A stretch of 64,000 nucleotides of DNA from Streptomyces albireticuli (lineage in GTDB: Bacteria; Actinomycetota; Actinomycetes; Streptomycetales; Streptomycetaceae). Location of the stretch: positions 62,001 to 126,000 of the forward strand of contig NZ_JAJQQS010000014.1 in NCBI RefSeq assembly GCF_021228125.1, read 5' to 3'. The position numbers and the translations under genes were made by a program. The notes under the pieces were generated by a model that had not been told where the DNA came from, searched no databases, and was given only the letters and a program-made list of their open reading frames with translations. Positions 32,796-41,961 of this stretch are shown piece by piece. Numbering within the stretch: position 1 is the stretch's first letter; the number at the start of each line of letters is the position of its first letter.

Positions 32796-35138
32796 TCACT
32801 TCCGCATGACGGCGGGCTCCTGGCGGCGCAGCAGCCGCGCGACGACCAGAGCGATGACGACCGAGAGGACCACCATCATCGCCATGTCGAGCAGCCAGAC
32901 GCCCGCGCTGTGGTCGAAGAGCGGGTCGGCGGTCTGTTTGGTCGGGAGGATGCGCTCCAGCTCGATCGTGCCGGCCATCGCGCCCATCGCCCAGCGCGAG
33001 GGCACGAGCCAGGAGAACTGCTCCAGGCCGGGCACGCCGTGCAGCACGAGGAACGCGCCGCAGAAGACGACCTGGACGATCGCGAGGAGCACCAGCAGCG
33101 GCATGGTGACCTCCTCCTTGCTCACCAGCGCCGACACCAGCAGGCCGAGCATCATGGCGGTGAAGGACAGCAGCGCCACGGCCAGGGTGATCTCGGCGAG
33201 CGGTGGCAGGAGGACGCCTTTGCCGCCCGGGGCGGCGGTGTCGACGCCGAAGAGGCCGACGAGGGTCAGGACGACGGCCTGGCAGACGGTGATCAGGCCG
33301 AGGACGACGATCTTCGACATCAGATAGGCCGACCGGGACAGGCCGACGGCCCGTTCGCGGCGGTAGATGGCCCGTTCCTTGACCAGTTCGCGGACGGCGT
33401 TGGCCGCGCCGGTCAGGACGCCGCCGACGCACAGGATCATCAGGGCGTTCATCGCGGTGTCGCCGGTGAGCCGGCTGCCGGCGAGCGCCCGTGCCATGGC
33501 GCCCATGACGAACGGCAGGGCGATCATGATGGCGAGGAAGGTGCGGTCGGCCGTCAGCGCGGCGGTGTACCGGCGCACGAGGGTGCGCAGTTGGGCGCCC
33601 CAGCTCTGGGCCTTCAGCGGCGCGGGGGCGGGCGCGGGCGCGGGGACCTCGCCGAGGTGGGGCTGTTCGGTGGCGGTGCTGACGTACTGCCGGTACTGCG
33701 GCGAGGCGCGGTAGTCGCCCGCCCAGTCCCGGTCCTTGTCGTTCTCGAACGCCTCGAAGGCTTCGGGCCAGCGGGGCTGGCCGAAGAACGGGAGTGTCTC
33801 CTCCGGCGGGCCGTAGTAGGCGGTGCGGCCGCCGGGGGCGAGGACCAGCAGCCTGTCGCAGAGGTCGAGGCTGAGGACGCTGTGGGTGACGACGATGACG
33901 GTGCGGCCGTCGTCGGCGAGCTTGCGCAGCATGGTCATCACGGAGCGGTCCATGCCCGGGTCGAGGCCGGAGGTGGGCTCGTCGAGGAAGAGCAGGGAGG
34001 GCTTCGTCAGCAGTTCGAGCGCCACGCTGACGCGCTTGCGCTGGCCGCCGGAGAGGCTGTGGATGGGCTGGCCGACGCGCTGCTGGAGGCCGAGTTCGCC
34101 GATCACCTCGTCGACCCGGGCCTGGCGTTCGGCCTTCGCGGTGTCGCCGGGGAAGCGGAGCTCGGCGGCGTAGCCGAGGGCGCGGCGCACGCTGAGCTGG
34201 GTGTGCAGGATGTCGTCCTGCGGTACGAGGCCGATGCGCGCGCGGAGCTCGGCGTAGTCGCGGTAGAGGTCGCGGCCGTCGTAGAGCACGGTGCCGCGGT
34301 CGGCGGGGCGCAGCCCGGTGAGGGCGTTGAGGAGGGTGGACTTGCCGGCGCCGCTCGGTCCGACGACGGCGAGGAGGCACTTGGCGCCCACGGGGAAGGA
34401 GACGTCGTCGAGCAGCGTCCTGCGGCCCTTGTCCACCTGGACGGTGAGGTCCTGGACGTCGAGGGAGACCTCGCCGGTGTCGACGTACTCCTGGAGCTGA
34501 TCGCCGACGAGGCAGAAGGCGGAGTGTCCGATGCCGATGATGTCGCCGGGGCGCACCGGTGCCCGGTGCACGAGGCTGCCGTTGAGGTAGGTGCCGTTGT
34601 GACTGCCGAGGTCGACGATCTCATAACCGCCGTCCGGCAGGGCGCGCAGTTCGGCGTGCCTGCGGGAGACGACGAGGTCGTCGACGGTGAGGTCGTTGTC
34701 GGCGCCGCGGCCGATACGGACGGTGCGCGAGGGCAGCGGGCGTACGGAGGTGGGCTGCCGGAAGGTGCCGGTGGCGGCGGGCAGTGACACGGACGAGGGA
34801 CGGCGCGCCGGGGGCGGGGCCGCTCCTTTGAGTACGGCGGCGGGGCCGTCGGAGGGGTTGCCGAAGCGGATGACGCTGCCCGGGCCGACGTCCTCGGCGC
34901 GCACCCGGTGACCGTCGGTCCAGGTGCCGTTGGTGCTGCCGGTGTCCTCCACCCTCCAGTGGTCGCCCACGGGGCGCAGGACCGCGTGGTGCCACGAGAC
35001 CCGTGCGTCCCGCAGCACGATGTCGCTCAGGGGATCGCGCCCCACCTGATAGCTCCGGCCCGGGCTCATCGTCTTCGAGCCGCCATCGGCCTCGACGACG
35101 AGTTCGGGGGCGGAGGGCGCGACCGGCCGCTCTCCCAT
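32796..35138 (-). CDS. FHA-domain ABC transporter (ATPase plus ABC-2 permease)
   Basis: A 780-residue fusion: two FHA domains (VGRDPLSDIVL...GSTNGTW, residues ~25-90; IGRGADNDLTV...GSHNGTYLNG, ~155-220), an ABC ATPase (Walker A GPSGAGKSTLLNALTG, signature LSGGQRKRVSVALELL, Walker B LLFLDEPTSGLD) and a C-terminal ABC-2-type membrane domain with six hydrophobic helices. FHA domains bind phosphothreonine, so activity is probably controlled by the kinase encoded two genes downstream. The ATG at 35138 was chosen as the first residue of a conserved-looking N-terminus (MGERPVAPS); the longer open frame upstream is antisense to the next gene. The Mycobacterium homologue group includes Rv1747. Confidence 0.93.
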   Translation of the reverse strand: MGERPVAPSAPELVVEADGGSKTMSPGRSYQVGRDPLSDIVLRDARVSWHHAVLRPVGDHWRVEDTGSTNGTWTDGHRVRAEDVGPGSVIRFGNPSDGPAAVLKGAAPPPARRPSSVSLPAATGTFRQPTSVRPLPSRTVRIGRGADNDLTVDDLVVSRRHAELRALPDGGYEIVDLGSHNGTYLNGSLVHRAPVRPGDIIGIGHSAFCLVGDQLQEYVDTGEVSLDVQDLTVQVDKGRRTLLDDVSFPVGAKCLLAVVGPSGAGKSTLLNALTGLRPADRGTVLYDGRDLYRDYAELRARIGLVPQDDILHTQLSVRRALGYAAELRFPGDTAKAERQARVDEVIGELGLQQRVGQPIHSLSGGQRKRVSVALELLTKPSLLFLDEPTSGLDPGMDRSVMTMLRKLADDGRTVIVVTHSVLSLDLCDRLLVLAPGGRTAYYGPPEETLPFFGQPRWPEAFEAFENDKDRDWAGDYRASPQYRQYVSTATEQPHLGEVPAPAPAPAPLKAQSWGAQLRTLVRRYTAALTADRTFLAIMIALPFVMGAMARALAGSRLTGDTAMNALMILCVGGVLTGAANAVRELVKERAIYRRERAVGLSRSAYLMSKIVVLGLITVCQAVVLTLVGLFGVDTAAPGGKGVLLPPLAEITLAVALLSFTAMMLGLLVSALVSKEEVTMPLLVLLAIVQVVFCGAFLVLHGVPGLEQFSWLVPSRWAMGAMAGTIELERILPTKQTADPLFDHSAGVWLLDMAMMVVLSVVIALVVARLLRRQEPAVMRK

Positions 35139-35225
35139 ACCCGGTATTTTACGGCGGGCAGCGCGCCCCCGCCTTCCGGCGACCGTGACCTCGGCGCGCG
35201 CCGGGCCGGTGGAGGGAGATGCCTG

Positions 35226-35645
35226 GTGAGCGCGGATCGCGAGCGGCTGCCGGTGTTCGTCTACGGGACGCTGCGTCCCGGTCAGCGGAACCACACGGCC
35301 TTCCTGCGGGGGCGGACGGTCGCGGAGGAGCCGGCCCGGATGCGGGGCGCGGTGCTCTTCGAGGGTCCGGGCTATCCGTACGCGGTGCCGGACGCGACCG
35401 GCGAGATCTTCGGCGACCTGGTGTTCCTGGCGGCGGACCAGCACGACGGGGTGCTCGCCGCGCTGGACCGGCTGGAGGGGTGCCTGCCCGGCGGGCCGGG
35501 GCGGCACTACGTCCGGGTGGAGCGCCCGGTGCTACCGGAGGGCGGCGGGACCGCCCGTGCCTGGGTGTACCTGGCGGTGGACGAGGTGGCGCGGCGGCTG
35601 CGGGCGGTGGGGACGCGGATCCCGGGCGGTCGCTGGCCGGTGTGA
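35226..35645 (+). CDS. Gamma-glutamylcyclotransferase-like protein (AIG2 family)
   Basis: A 139-residue protein with the family entry motif VFVYGTLRPGQRNH near residues 10-23, EGPGYPYAVPD, a catalytic-type acid in LDRLEGC, and RHYVRVERPV. It belongs to the BtrG/gamma-glutamylcyclotransferase fold; small bacterial members release or cyclise gamma-glutamyl groups, but substrates are rarely known. GGAGGGAG lies 8 nt before the GTG at 35226. The gene diverges from the FHA-ABC gene with under 90 bp between starts. Its stop lies inside a short tandem repeat. Confidence 0.85.
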   Translation: MSADRERLPVFVYGTLRPGQRNHTAFLRGRTVAEEPARMRGAVLFEGPGYPYAVPDATGEIFGDLVFLAADQHDGVLAALDRLEGCLPGGPGRHYVRVERPVLPEGGGTARAWVYLAVDEVARRLRAVGTRIPGGRWPV

Positions 35646-35680
35646 CGGGTGCGGTGTGACGGGTGCGGTGTGACGGGTGC
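35639..35680. repeat. Three 14-bp tandem repeats
   Basis: GGTGTGACGGGTGC occurs three times head to tail (3 x 14 = 42 bp), with the cyclotransferase stop codon inside the first copy. Slippage here would change copy number without altering the protein beyond its last codon. Confidence 0.9.
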
Positions 35681-35694
35681 CGCTGTGCGGGGTC

Positions 35695-35849
35695 TTTTCC
35701 CCACCCCGCCCCTTCCCGAATGTCCTCAATCGCCGGACGGGCTGATTTTCAGCCCGTCCGGCGATTGAGGACCGGGGTCCGGGGCGGAGCCCCGCCACGC
35801 GGCGGAGCCGCACATCGGATGCTTCGGGAAGGGGCGGGGCTGGGGAAAA
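35695..35849. repeat. Nested inverted-repeat intergenic element
   Basis: An outer imperfect inverted repeat (35695-35720 against 35823-35849, one extra base on the right) encloses a perfect 23-bp stem (35723-35745 and 35749-35771) with a TTT loop. Such nested GC-rich elements recur between genes in many Streptomyces genomes; the inner stem is a strong terminator for the cyclotransferase gene. The whole is MITE-like in outline, but no target-site duplication was recognised. Confidence 0.7.
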
Positions 35850-35997
35850 AGCCCGCCGCAGGCGCGCCCTTAGGGAAATCCCCACTCCCCGTCTCACATC
35901 GTGAGCAGTTCCCGCGAGACGTCAACCTCCCCTGGAGTTGACACGTCTTCACCTGCGAGTCGACGGCACGTCACCGTTCCCTCACCGTCCGTTTGTT

Positions 35998-36031
35998 CAA
36001 TGTAAACAGTTGATCAACTGTACGGACATTG
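35998..36031. promoter_or_regulatory. Dyad operator candidate upstream of M4 protease
   Basis: A perfect 16-bp palindrome ACAGTTGATCAACTGT (36006-36021) is flanked by CAATGT (35998-36003) and ACATTG (36026-36031), which also pair. It lies about 146 bp before the protease GTG in the most A/T-rich part of a 531-bp non-coding gap (35646-36176), typical of a repressor or activator site. TTGACA at 35938 could be a -35 box, but no clear -10 follows. Confidence 0.55.
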
Positions 36032-36176
36032 TGAAATTTCCGCTTTTCGTGGGCATGCCAATCAGGGCAGAGTCCTCCGCGGGACCACAGGTTCCCGCGG
36101 TTCGCCGGAGACGGCACCGCGCGCATGCAGGCGGCGGGCCCGTCCCGGACCGCCCTCACGACAAGGGCGCTGAACA

Positions 36177-37991
36177 GTGCGTACATCCCCCACGAACCAC
36201 AGACGAATACTCACCGCCGCCGTCGCCGTGGTGGCCGCCGCCACCATGGCGGGCACCGCCGTCGCGGCCACGCCCGACGAGGTCAAGGAGTCGGCGCGCG
36301 CCTCCTCCATATCCGCCGCCCGGACCGCAGCCAACGCCTCGCTCATCAAGGCGGCGAGCGCCGCCGCCGTCTCGCACGCCACCGAGACCGGTGTCGGCAA
36401 GGACGACACCCTCAAGGTGAAGGACACGCTCGTCGACCCGGAGGGCAAGCGGCACGTCCGCTTCACCCGCGTCTACCGCGGCGTCCCCGTCGTCGGCGGC
36501 GACCTCGTCGTCCACCTCGACGCCAAGCAGAACTACCTGGGCGTCACCCGCGCCATCCAGCACAAGGTCTCCCTCTCCTCGGTCACCCCCAAGCTGACCG
36601 CGCCGCAGGCCGCCGCCAAGGCCGCCGGCGCCGCCAAGGGCTCCGCCGCGAAGACCGAACTGGTCGTCGACGTCCGGGGCGGCAAGTCCGTCCTGGCCTA
36701 CCGGGTGACCGTCACGGACAGCCGCACCCAGGAGACCGGCGGCCTCCACTCCGTGGTCGTGGACGCCACCTCCGGCACGGTGCTCAGCGACACCCCGCTG
36801 ACCGACGCCTTCATCTCCCCCAAGCTCAAGACCAAGCTGCGCGGCCTGGGCAAGCAGGCGGGCCCCAGCACCGGCCCGAAGGCCACCCCGCCGCGCAAGG
36901 CCCAGCCCGACGCGGGCTTCCCGGCCCGGGCCGACGGCAGCGGCGCCTCGTTCTTCGCCGGCACCGTCCCCCTCGTCACCACGCAGACCGCCAAGGACTC
37001 CTTCGTACTGAAGGACCCCAGCCGCGGTGGCGGCGAGACCCGTGACGCCGGCGGCAAGGAGCTCAACTACTTCTCCGAGGGCAAGGCGTTCACCGACGGC
37101 GACAACCGCTGGGGCAACGGCACGGGCACCGACTCCGCCACCGCCGCCGTGGACGCGCAGTACGGCATCACCAGCACCTTCGACTACTACAAGAGCACCT
37201 TCGGCCGCGACGGCATCAAGAACGACGGCGCCGGCCCGCACGCCCTGGTGCACTTCGGTGACAAGGTCGCCAACGCCTTCTGGTCCCCCGACTGCTCCTG
37301 CATGCTCTACGGCGACGGCGATGGAGAAACGTTCAAGCAGCCGCTGGTCGCCCTGGACGTCACCGGCCACGAGCTGAGCCACGGCGTGATCGAGGCGACG
37401 GCCGACTTCCAGCCGACCCGTGTCGACGCGCGGCAGAACCAGTTCGGCGAGGCCGGCTCCCTCAACGAGTCGCTCGCCGACATCTTCGGCACCGGAGTCG
37501 AGTTCCGCACCAACAACGCCGGCAACCCCCCGAACTACCTGCTCGGCGAGAAGCTCGGCCTGGACCAGAAGTTCCTGCGCCGCATGGACAAGCCCTCCCT
37601 GGACGTCCTCGAGGGCACCGTCGACTACTGGGACGCCGACTCCTTCGACCGCGAGGTGCACGCGGGCTCGGGCGTCTCCTCCCACGCCTTCTACCTGCTG
37701 GCCGAGGGCAGCGGCAAGAAGACCATCGGCGGCGTGGAGTACGACTCCGCCACGTACGACGGCAAGCCGGTCACCGGCATCGGCCGGGAGAAGGCCGAGC
37801 AGATCTTCTACCGCGCCCTGACCCGCTACATGGTCTCGACGACCGACTTCCACGAGGCCCGCACGGCCACCCTCCAGGCGGCGGCGGACATGTACGGCGC
37901 GAACAGCACCGAGCGCGCGGCGGTCGACCGGGCCTGGGCCGCGGTGAACGTCACGGCCGGGAACACCCCCAAGGAGTCGGTCAAGCGCTGA
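36177..37991 (+). CDS. Secreted M4 (thermolysin-type) metalloprotease
   Basis: A 604-residue preproenzyme: signal peptide (~residues 1-31, ending GTAVAATP), an FTP/PepSY propeptide (~35-215), then the catalytic domain. The zinc motif HELSH is at ~398-402, the third ligand lies in NESLADIFG, and the catalytic His in HAGSGVSSHAFYLL; all are intact. The C-terminus stops after the catalytic domain, without a binding module. It digests extracellular protein. AAGGG precedes the GTG start. The operator-like dyad upstream suggests regulated expression. Confidence 0.95.
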   Translation: MRTSPTNHRRILTAAVAVVAAATMAGTAVAATPDEVKESARASSISAARTAANASLIKAASAAAVSHATETGVGKDDTLKVKDTLVDPEGKRHVRFTRVYRGVPVVGGDLVVHLDAKQNYLGVTRAIQHKVSLSSVTPKLTAPQAAAKAAGAAKGSAAKTELVVDVRGGKSVLAYRVTVTDSRTQETGGLHSVVVDATSGTVLSDTPLTDAFISPKLKTKLRGLGKQAGPSTGPKATPPRKAQPDAGFPARADGSGASFFAGTVPLVTTQTAKDSFVLKDPSRGGGETRDAGGKELNYFSEGKAFTDGDNRWGNGTGTDSATAAVDAQYGITSTFDYYKSTFGRDGIKNDGAGPHALVHFGDKVANAFWSPDCSCMLYGDGDGETFKQPLVALDVTGHELSHGVIEATADFQPTRVDARQNQFGEAGSLNESLADIFGTGVEFRTNNAGNPPNYLLGEKLGLDQKFLRRMDKPSLDVLEGTVDYWDADSFDREVHAGSGVSSHAFYLLAEGSGKKTIGGVEYDSATYDGKPVTGIGREKAEQIFYRALTRYMVSTTDFHEARTATLQAAADMYGANSTERAAVDRAWAAVNVTAGNTPKESVKR

Positions 37992-38014
37992 CCTCGGCAG
38001 CGTCTCACCGACGT

Positions 38015-38048
38015 CCCCCGGGGCACCACATCGGCGGTGCCCCGGGGG
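38015..38048. terminator. Terminator hairpin after M4 protease
   Basis: A perfect 13-bp stem (CCCCCGGGGCACC at 38015-38027 with its complement at 38036-38048) and an 8-nt loop begin 24 nt after the protease stop. It lies between the converging protease and XRE regulator genes and can serve both. Confidence 0.8.
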
Positions 38049-38098
38049 CTTTCCGCGTCCGGGAGGCCGCGTACCGGGGGCTTCCGCGTGCCGGGGGG

Positions 38099-38974
38099 CT
38101 ACGTACCGGAGTGCGGCGACGGTTCCGTGCGCGCGGCCGGGTCCAGGGTCCAGCTGGCGAGCAGCCGCAGGGACTCGGCGGACGGGGAGCCGGGCTCGGC
38201 GTGATAGGTGATCAGCTGCTGACCGGAGTCGGCGGGCAGCACCAGGGACTCGCAGGAGAGGGTCAGCGGACCCACCACAGGGTGGTGCAGCCGCTTGATC
38301 CCGAAGCACTTGTCCCGCACGTCGTGGGCGGCCCACAGGCTCCGGAACTCCTCGCTCTTGACCGACAGCTCCCCCACCAGCGCGCACAGCCCCGGATCGT
38401 CGGGGTAGCAGCCGGCCTCCAGGCGCAGCAGGGCGACGATGTCGGCCGCCTTGCGCTCCCACTCCACGTACAGGTCGCGGGTGCCGGGGTCGAGGAAGAG
38501 CTGCCAGGCCATGTTGCGCTGCGGGGCGGGGACGGCGGAGAAGTCGCCGAGGAGCGCGCACGCCATGCGGTTCCAGCCGATGATGTCGAGCCGCCGCCCC
38601 ATGACGTAGGCCGGGACGCCCTCCATGGCGTCGATGAGGTGCTGCACGGCCGGGCGGACGCGCTGCGGGCGGCTGGGTGCCCGGCGGGTCCGGGTGACCG
38701 GGCGGGCCAGGTGCGTCAGGTGGTCCCGCTCGGCCCGGTCGAGCCGCAGGGCGCCCGCGATGGCGTCGAGCACCCCGGCCGAGACGTTCCGCCCCCTGCC
38801 CTGCTCCAGGCGCGTGTAGTAGGTGACGCTGACGCCGGCCAGCTGTGCCAGCTCTTCCCGCCGGAGTCCCGGCACCCGCCGCCGGCCGCCGTGCGGCGTC
38901 AGACCGACGTCCTCGGGGCTGAGCCGGGCTCGGCGGGAGCGGAGGAACTCGCTCAGTTCGGTGCGCTGGTCCAT
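38099..38974 (-). CDS. XRE-family regulator with MmyB-like sensor domain
   Basis: A 291-residue DNA-binding protein. The N-terminal helix-turn-helix (~residues 30-85) reads [17 protein letters not shown] followed by [14 protein letters not shown]. The C-terminal two-thirds (from [20 protein letters not shown]) is the MmyB-like PAS-related ligand-binding domain. This family is very common in Streptomyces, typically represses a divergent dehydrogenase/reductase gene and often senses fatty acids. Here it is divergent from an alcohol dehydrogenase (133 bp between starts), fitting that pattern. The ATG at 38974 begins the typical [15 protein letters not shown] sequence. Confidence 0.92.
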   Translation of the reverse strand: MDQRTELSEFLRSRRARLSPEDVGLTPHGGRRRVPGLRREELAQLAGVSVTYYTRLEQGRGRNVSAGVLDAIAGALRLDRAERDHLTHLARPVTRTRRAPSRPQRVRPAVQHLIDAMEGVPAYVMGRRLDIIGWNRMACALLGDFSAVPAPQRNMAWQLFLDPGTRDLYVEWERKAADIVALLRLEAGCYPDDPGLCALVGELSVKSEEFRSLWAAHDVRDKCFGIKRLHHPVVGPLTLSCESLVLPADSGQQLITYHAEPGSPSAESLRLLASWTLDPAARTEPSPHSGT

Positions 38975-39107
38975 GACCCCAGTATGCGGGGCGTTTCCGC
39001 AGGCCAGGGTGGTACTGCCAGGGATAGTCACGGCAAGAGCAGGCACGCCCAGACCAGTCTCGGCCGGGTCCTGGCTAGCCTCGCCGGACGCCCGCATCCT
39101 TGATCCC

Positions 39108-40163
39108 ATGACCCACACCACTGTCCCCGCCTACGCCGCACCGTCCCCCAAGGCCCCGCTGGAGCGGATCACCGTTCCGCGCCGTGAGCCGGGTGAGCAC
39201 GACGTCCTCATCGAGATCAAGTACGCCGGCATCTGCCACTCCGACCTGCACACCGTGCGCGGTGAGTGGGGCGACGACGGCGTCTTCCCCCTCGTCCCGG
39301 GCCATGAGATCGCGGGTGTGGTGGCCGCGGTCGGCTCCGGTGTGACCCGCTACGCGGTGGGCGACCGCGTCGGCGTCGGCTGCTTCGTCGACTCCTGCCG
39401 CACCTGCGAGAACTGCCTGGCCGGCCTCCAGCAGTACTGCACCGGCGAGCTCGGCAGCGTCGGCACCTACGGGGCCACCGGCCGCGACGGCCAGGTCACC
39501 CACGGCGGCTACTCCACGCACATCGTCGTCGACGAGAACTACGTCCTGCGCATACCCGGGAGCATCCCGCTGGACGCGGCGGCCCCGCTGCTGTGCGCGG
39601 GCATCACGCTGTACTCGCCGCTCGCCCACTGGAAGGCGGGCCCGGGCAAGAAGGTCGCCGTCGTGGGCCTGGGCGGCCTCGGCCACATGGGAGTGAAGAT
39701 CGCGCACGCCATGGGCGCCGAGGTGACGGTGCTCAGCCAGTCCCTGCGCAAGAAGGACGACGGCCTGCGGCTGGGCGCGACCCACTTCCACGCGACGTCC
39801 GACCCGGCCACCTTCGAGGCCCTGGCCGGCACCTTCGACCTGATCGTCAACACCGTCTCCGCCGATGTCGACCTGGGCGCCTACCTCGGGCTGCTGAAGA
39901 CGGACGGCACGCTGGTCCAGGTCGGCGCCCCGGAGCAGCCGCTGCCGGTCGCCCCGTTCGCGCTGATCACCCAGCGCCGGTCGTTCGCCGGCTCGATGAT
40001 CGGCGGCATCCCGGAGACCCAGGAGATGCTGGACTTCTGCGGTGAGCACGGGCTCGGCGCCGACATCGAGCTGATCCGCGCCGACCAGATCAACGAGGCG
40101 TACGAGCGGGTGCTGGCCAGCGACGTGCGGTACCGCTTCGTCATCGACGCCGCGACGATCTGA
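39108..40163 (+). CDS. NAD(P)-dependent zinc alcohol dehydrogenase (YahK/CAD type)
   Basis: A 351-residue MDR alcohol dehydrogenase. The catalytic zinc site is formed by CHSD and GHE ([23 protein letters not shown]). The four structural cysteines are present in [17 protein letters not shown], and the cofactor site is [14 protein letters not shown]. The NADP-preferring cinnamyl-alcohol-dehydrogenase-type subgroup is the best fit; these reduce aldehydes. It is divergent from the XRE/MmyB regulator, its likely controller. The longer open frame upstream is antisense to that regulator and not used. Confidence 0.93.
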   Translation: MTHTTVPAYAAPSPKAPLERITVPRREPGEHDVLIEIKYAGICHSDLHTVRGEWGDDGVFPLVPGHEIAGVVAAVGSGVTRYAVGDRVGVGCFVDSCRTCENCLAGLQQYCTGELGSVGTYGATGRDGQVTHGGYSTHIVVDENYVLRIPGSIPLDAAAPLLCAGITLYSPLAHWKAGPGKKVAVVGLGGLGHMGVKIAHAMGAEVTVLSQSLRKKDDGLRLGATHFHATSDPATFEALAGTFDLIVNTVSADVDLGAYLGLLKTDGTLVQVGAPEQPLPVAPFALITQRRSFAGSMIGGIPETQEMLDFCGEHGLGADIELIRADQINEAYERVLASDVRYRFVIDAATI

Positions 40164-40417
40164 TCCGTTCCCCCGTTCCGTCACCCGTTCCGCACCGCGA
40201 ACACCACGAGTGACGGGAACACCGGGACGCCGGGAAACATGGCGGGCTCCGGCCCGCTCCCGGCCGCTCCCGCGCGACTCCACACGCGGGGGGCGTGCCG
40301 CGGGCGGGCCTCGCGCGGTCGCCGGTGCCCGGTGCCAGACTGGGAACCGGCCCGGGACACCGCACGCCGCGCCCGCGGGAACGGCCCCGGCGAGGACCGT
40401 CGAAGGAGCACTCCACC

Positions 40418-41200
40418 ATGCTCAGCACAGACTTCGTGACCGGCGCGCCCACCTGGCTCGACCTCGGCAGCCCCGACACGGCGGCCTCCGCCGGGTTCTA
40501 CGGCGCGGTGTTCGGCTGGGACCTCCGGTCCGCCGGACCGGACGCGGGCGGTTACGGCTTCTTCCAGCGGGACGGCAGGACCGTGGCGGCGCTCGGCCCG
40601 CTCACGGAGGAGGGCGCGAGCCCGGCCTGGACGGTGTATTTCCGGACGCCCGACGCCGATGCCACGGCCAAGGCCGTGGAGAAGGGCGGCGGCAGGGTCC
40701 GGGTGGAGCCGTTCGACGTGATGGACGCCGGGCGGATGTCCTGTCTCACCGACCCGGGCGGTGCCGAGTTCGCCGTCTGGCAGCCCGGCGCGGTCCAGGG
40801 GCTGGAGAGGACCACCGAGACCCACAGCCTGTGCTGGGCCGAGCTGCACTCCGCCGACCCCGAGGCCGCCTTCGCCTTCTACCGCTCGCTGTTCGGGTGG
40901 CGGAGCCAGGAGATGGAGATCCCCGGGATGACCTACCGCGTCCTGTCCACGGCCGAGGGCGACCCGCAGGAGGCCTCGTTCGGCGGCCTCGCCCCGACCC
41001 GGGGGGACGAGGAGGAGTCGCGCTGGATCCCGTACTTCACCGTGGAGGACGCCGACGCGATCGTCACCGCCGCCCAGGAGCACGGGGGGACGGTGCTGAT
41101 GCCCGCCGCCGACGTACCGGAAGTCGGCCGGATCGCCTGGCTCGCCGACCAGTTCGGCGCCCCGTTCGCCGTCATCAAGCCCGCCCCGTCGACGGCCTGA
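40418..41200 (+). CDS. VOC-family protein, two glyoxalase-like domains
   Basis: A 260-residue protein made of two vicinal-oxygen-chelate repeats: residues ~8-125 (PTWLDLGSPDTAASAGFYGAVFGW) and ~138-255 (WAELHSADPEAAFAFYRSLFGW). Both repeat the F-Y-x4-F-G-W pattern. Metal ligands are not clearly conserved, so it may bind antibiotics or small hydrophobic molecules rather than catalyse. GAAGGAG precedes the ATG. It is a widespread Streptomyces type, often annotated as a hydroxylase or bleomycin-resistance-like protein; no specific role is shown here. Confidence 0.88.
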   Translation: MLSTDFVTGAPTWLDLGSPDTAASAGFYGAVFGWDLRSAGPDAGGYGFFQRDGRTVAALGPLTEEGASPAWTVYFRTPDADATAKAVEKGGGRVRVEPFDVMDAGRMSCLTDPGGAEFAVWQPGAVQGLERTTETHSLCWAELHSADPEAAFAFYRSLFGWRSQEMEIPGMTYRVLSTAEGDPQEASFGGLAPTRGDEEESRWIPYFTVEDADAIVTAAQEHGGTVLMPAADVPEVGRIAWLADQFGAPFAVIKPAPSTA

Positions 41201-41281
41201 CGGGAGCCCCGCCGGCGACCTGACGACAGCCCGGGTGCGCGGCCCCCGGCCCCCGCGGGAGGCCGCGCGTCTCCCCCGTCC

Positions 41282-41911
41282 TCAGCTCTCCTGGGGAGCC
41301 TCCGGAGCCGCCTCGGCCTCGGCCACCGCCGGCTCGCCCTCCTCCTCGGCCTCCTCCTCGGTGGGCTCCTCGGCCTGCGCGGCCACCACCTGGAGGACGG
41401 CGGCGTCCTCGTCGACAGCCAGCGAGCAGCCGCGCGGCAGCTCGATGTCCCCGGCCCGGATGGTGTGCCCGGCCTCCAGCCCCTCGACGGACACGGTGAA
41501 GCCCTCCGGGATGTGGGTGGCCTCGGCCTCCACCGGCAGGGCGTTGAGGATGTGCTCCAGGAGGTTGCCGCCGGGGGCCAGCTCGCCCTCGGTGTGGACG
41601 GGCACTTCGACGGTGACCTTCTCGCCCTTCTTCACCGCCAGGAAGTCGACATGGACGAGGAAGCCGCGGAGCGCCTCTCTCTGGACCGCCTTGGGGATGA
41701 CGAGCTCGCCCTTGCCCTCGATGTCCAGCTTGATCAGCACGTTCGGGGTCTTGAGCGCCATCATCAGCGCGTGCCCGTCGAGGGACACGTGCTTGGGGTC
41801 CGCGCCGTGGCCGTAGATGACGGCCGGGACCTTGTTGGCGCGGCGGATGCGACGGGCATAGCCCTTGCCGAATTCGGTGCGCGGCTCGGCGGTCAGCTTT
41901 ACCTCGGCCAT
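41282..41911 (-). CDS. rplY: 50S ribosomal protein L25 / general stress protein Ctc
   Basis: A 209-residue long-form L25: an N-terminal 5S-rRNA-binding domain (EPRTEFGKGYARRIRRANKVP...IYGHG, residues ~9-95), then the Ctc/TL5 beta domain (EVPVHTEGELAPGGNLL, residues ~100-185), and an acidic Glu/Ala-rich tail typical of actinobacteria. GAGGAG precedes the ATG at 41911. Usually pth follows rplY; here it does not, and no other ribosomal gene is nearby. Confidence 0.95.
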   Translation of the reverse strand: MAEVKLTAEPRTEFGKGYARRIRRANKVPAVIYGHGADPKHVSLDGHALMMALKTPNVLIKLDIEGKGELVIPKAVQREALRGFLVHVDFLAVKKGEKVTVEVPVHTEGELAPGGNLLEHILNALPVEAEATHIPEGFTVSVEGLEAGHTIRAGDIELPRGCSLAVDEDAAVLQVVAAQAEEPTEEEAEEEGEPAVAEAEAAPEAPQES

Positions 41912-41961
41912 GACGGCACTCCTCGTGTCCAGATGTAGCTGTCTGTAAGGGCGCCGGGAGT

